From positions 1-14,844 of the forward strand of contig JAJZJJ010000016.1 of the NCBI GenBank assembly GCA_021810175.1: a stretch of DNA of 14,844 nucleotides. The letters are read 5' to 3'. Both the position numbers and the translations under genes were made by a program. The notes under the pieces were generated by a model. The model was not told the origin of the DNA and did no database searches. It saw only the letters and a program-made list of their open reading frames with translations. This stretch comes from Acidobacteriota bacterium. GTDB taxonomy: Bacteria; Acidobacteriota; Terriglobia; Terriglobales; Acidobacteriaceae. Shown one piece after another: positions 14,514 to 14,844 of the stretch (positions within the stretch are counted from its first letter, which is position 1; every line of letters begins with the position of its first letter).

Positions 14514-14644
14514 ATGAAACGACCTGAACGCAAGCCACGGTGCGAAGGATGTGAAGAACGCACTCACGCAATTGCATGATCGAAACCGGGAAGGAGGGAT
14601 ACGGGGTCTGCAACAAGTGTGAAGAGCGAGTGTTGTTTGACTAG
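14514..14644 (+). pseudogene. Split zinc-ribbon-like small ORF: two overlapping CxxCEER frames
   Basis: Frame A (14514-14579, 21 codons) encodes a basic start, KRPERKPR, and then CEGCEER. Frame B (14576-14644, 22 codons) starts in the ATGA that ends frame A and encodes EGYGVCNKCEERVLFD. Joined, they would give one short protein with two CxxC pairs about 25 residues apart, as in a zinc ribbon. A -1 shift is needed to join them. After the TAG at 14642 the same frame continues with VGEGKYRPQWH, so a further nonsense mutation is possible. A GGAGGG lies about 11 bases before the first ATG, a long spacing. This may be a decayed gene, a translationally coupled pair, a programmed frameshift or chance. 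I do not recognise a family. Confidence 0.3.
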
Positions 14645-14844
14645 GTTGGCGAAGGGAAGTATCGGCCGCAGTGGCATACGCCGATAAAGCCCCACCGATC
14701 AACCGGGTTACCAAGGCCGCGTGGAGGGGACCGGAGATCTGGACGGCGTTAAGGCTTTAAGGTGACAAGAAGCGGTTACTCTACCCTCGCGAGGCCGAGC
14801 GTCACGAGGCATAGCCAGGGTCGAATCGACGCGCGTTAGCGCGC
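14645..14844. other. Right-end region without a supported gene
   Basis: I see no frame with a convincing start, ribosome site and protein-like composition. A 5-bp CGCGC/GCGCG stem with a 4-base loop lies at 14830-14843 against the window edge; without the following sequence it cannot be judged as a terminator. The 170 bases before the small frames (14340-14513) hold only the dehydrogenase upstream region and the two inverted repeats. Confidence 0.5.

Noticed and set aside
14811..14830. tRNA-like GGGTCGAATCG resembling a T-arm near the right edge
   Set aside because: The T-stem does not pair properly, no anticodon or D arm can be placed upstream, and the 3' part is a GCGC palindrome.

Overview
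This window (about 62% GC by eye) most likely comes from an Acidobacteriota genome, probably class Terriglobia. The main evidence is the very large secreted S53 peptidase. It carries tandem Ig-like repeats, a hydrophobic/basic/hydrophobic segment ending in GCGGG, and a Gly/Ser linker before a terminal beta domain, an architecture I associate with that group. Organism identity is inferred, not proven.

Layout. 1-1680 (minus strand): a two-component operon, a soluble histidine kinase followed by an NtrC-type sigma-54 response regulator cut by the window edge. 1681-2005: a divergent intergenic region with a palindrome and a probable leaderless promoter. 2006-2746 (plus): RNase PH (rph). 2747-2944: an intergenic region with inverted repeats and a candidate promoter. 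2945-3946 (plus): a LacD-type class I tagatose-bisphosphate aldolase, ending at a terminator that probably works in both directions. 4017-7814 (minus): a two-gene unit for exported enzymes, first an alpha-amino-acid ester hydrolase-type protein with an extra N-terminal domain, then a Tat-exported GH63/MGH1-like glycoside hydrolase. 7868-7898: a strong terminator. 7916-12145 (minus): the S53 peptidase, with a good sigma-70 promoter at 12324-12352. 12504-14339 (minus): a long acyl-CoA dehydrogenase of the VLCAD/FadE type. 14340-14844: mostly without convincing genes, but with two small inverted repeats and two tiny ATGA-overlapping frames that each carry CxxCEER.

How the genes fit together. The kinase and regulator form a signalling pair whose targets lie outside the window or are unknown. 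The hydrolase, glycosidase and S53 peptidase are all exported and suggest breakdown of extracellular polymers or peptides. LacD and the acyl-CoA dehydrogenase are catabolic enzymes for sugar phosphates and fatty acids, and RNase PH is housekeeping. I see no mobile element, CRISPR array, rRNA or tRNA. The points most worth a second look are the internal lipobox-like junction in the S53 peptidase, the missing switch threonine in the response regulator, the CxxCxxC cluster in its kinase, and the split cysteine-pair frames at the right end.
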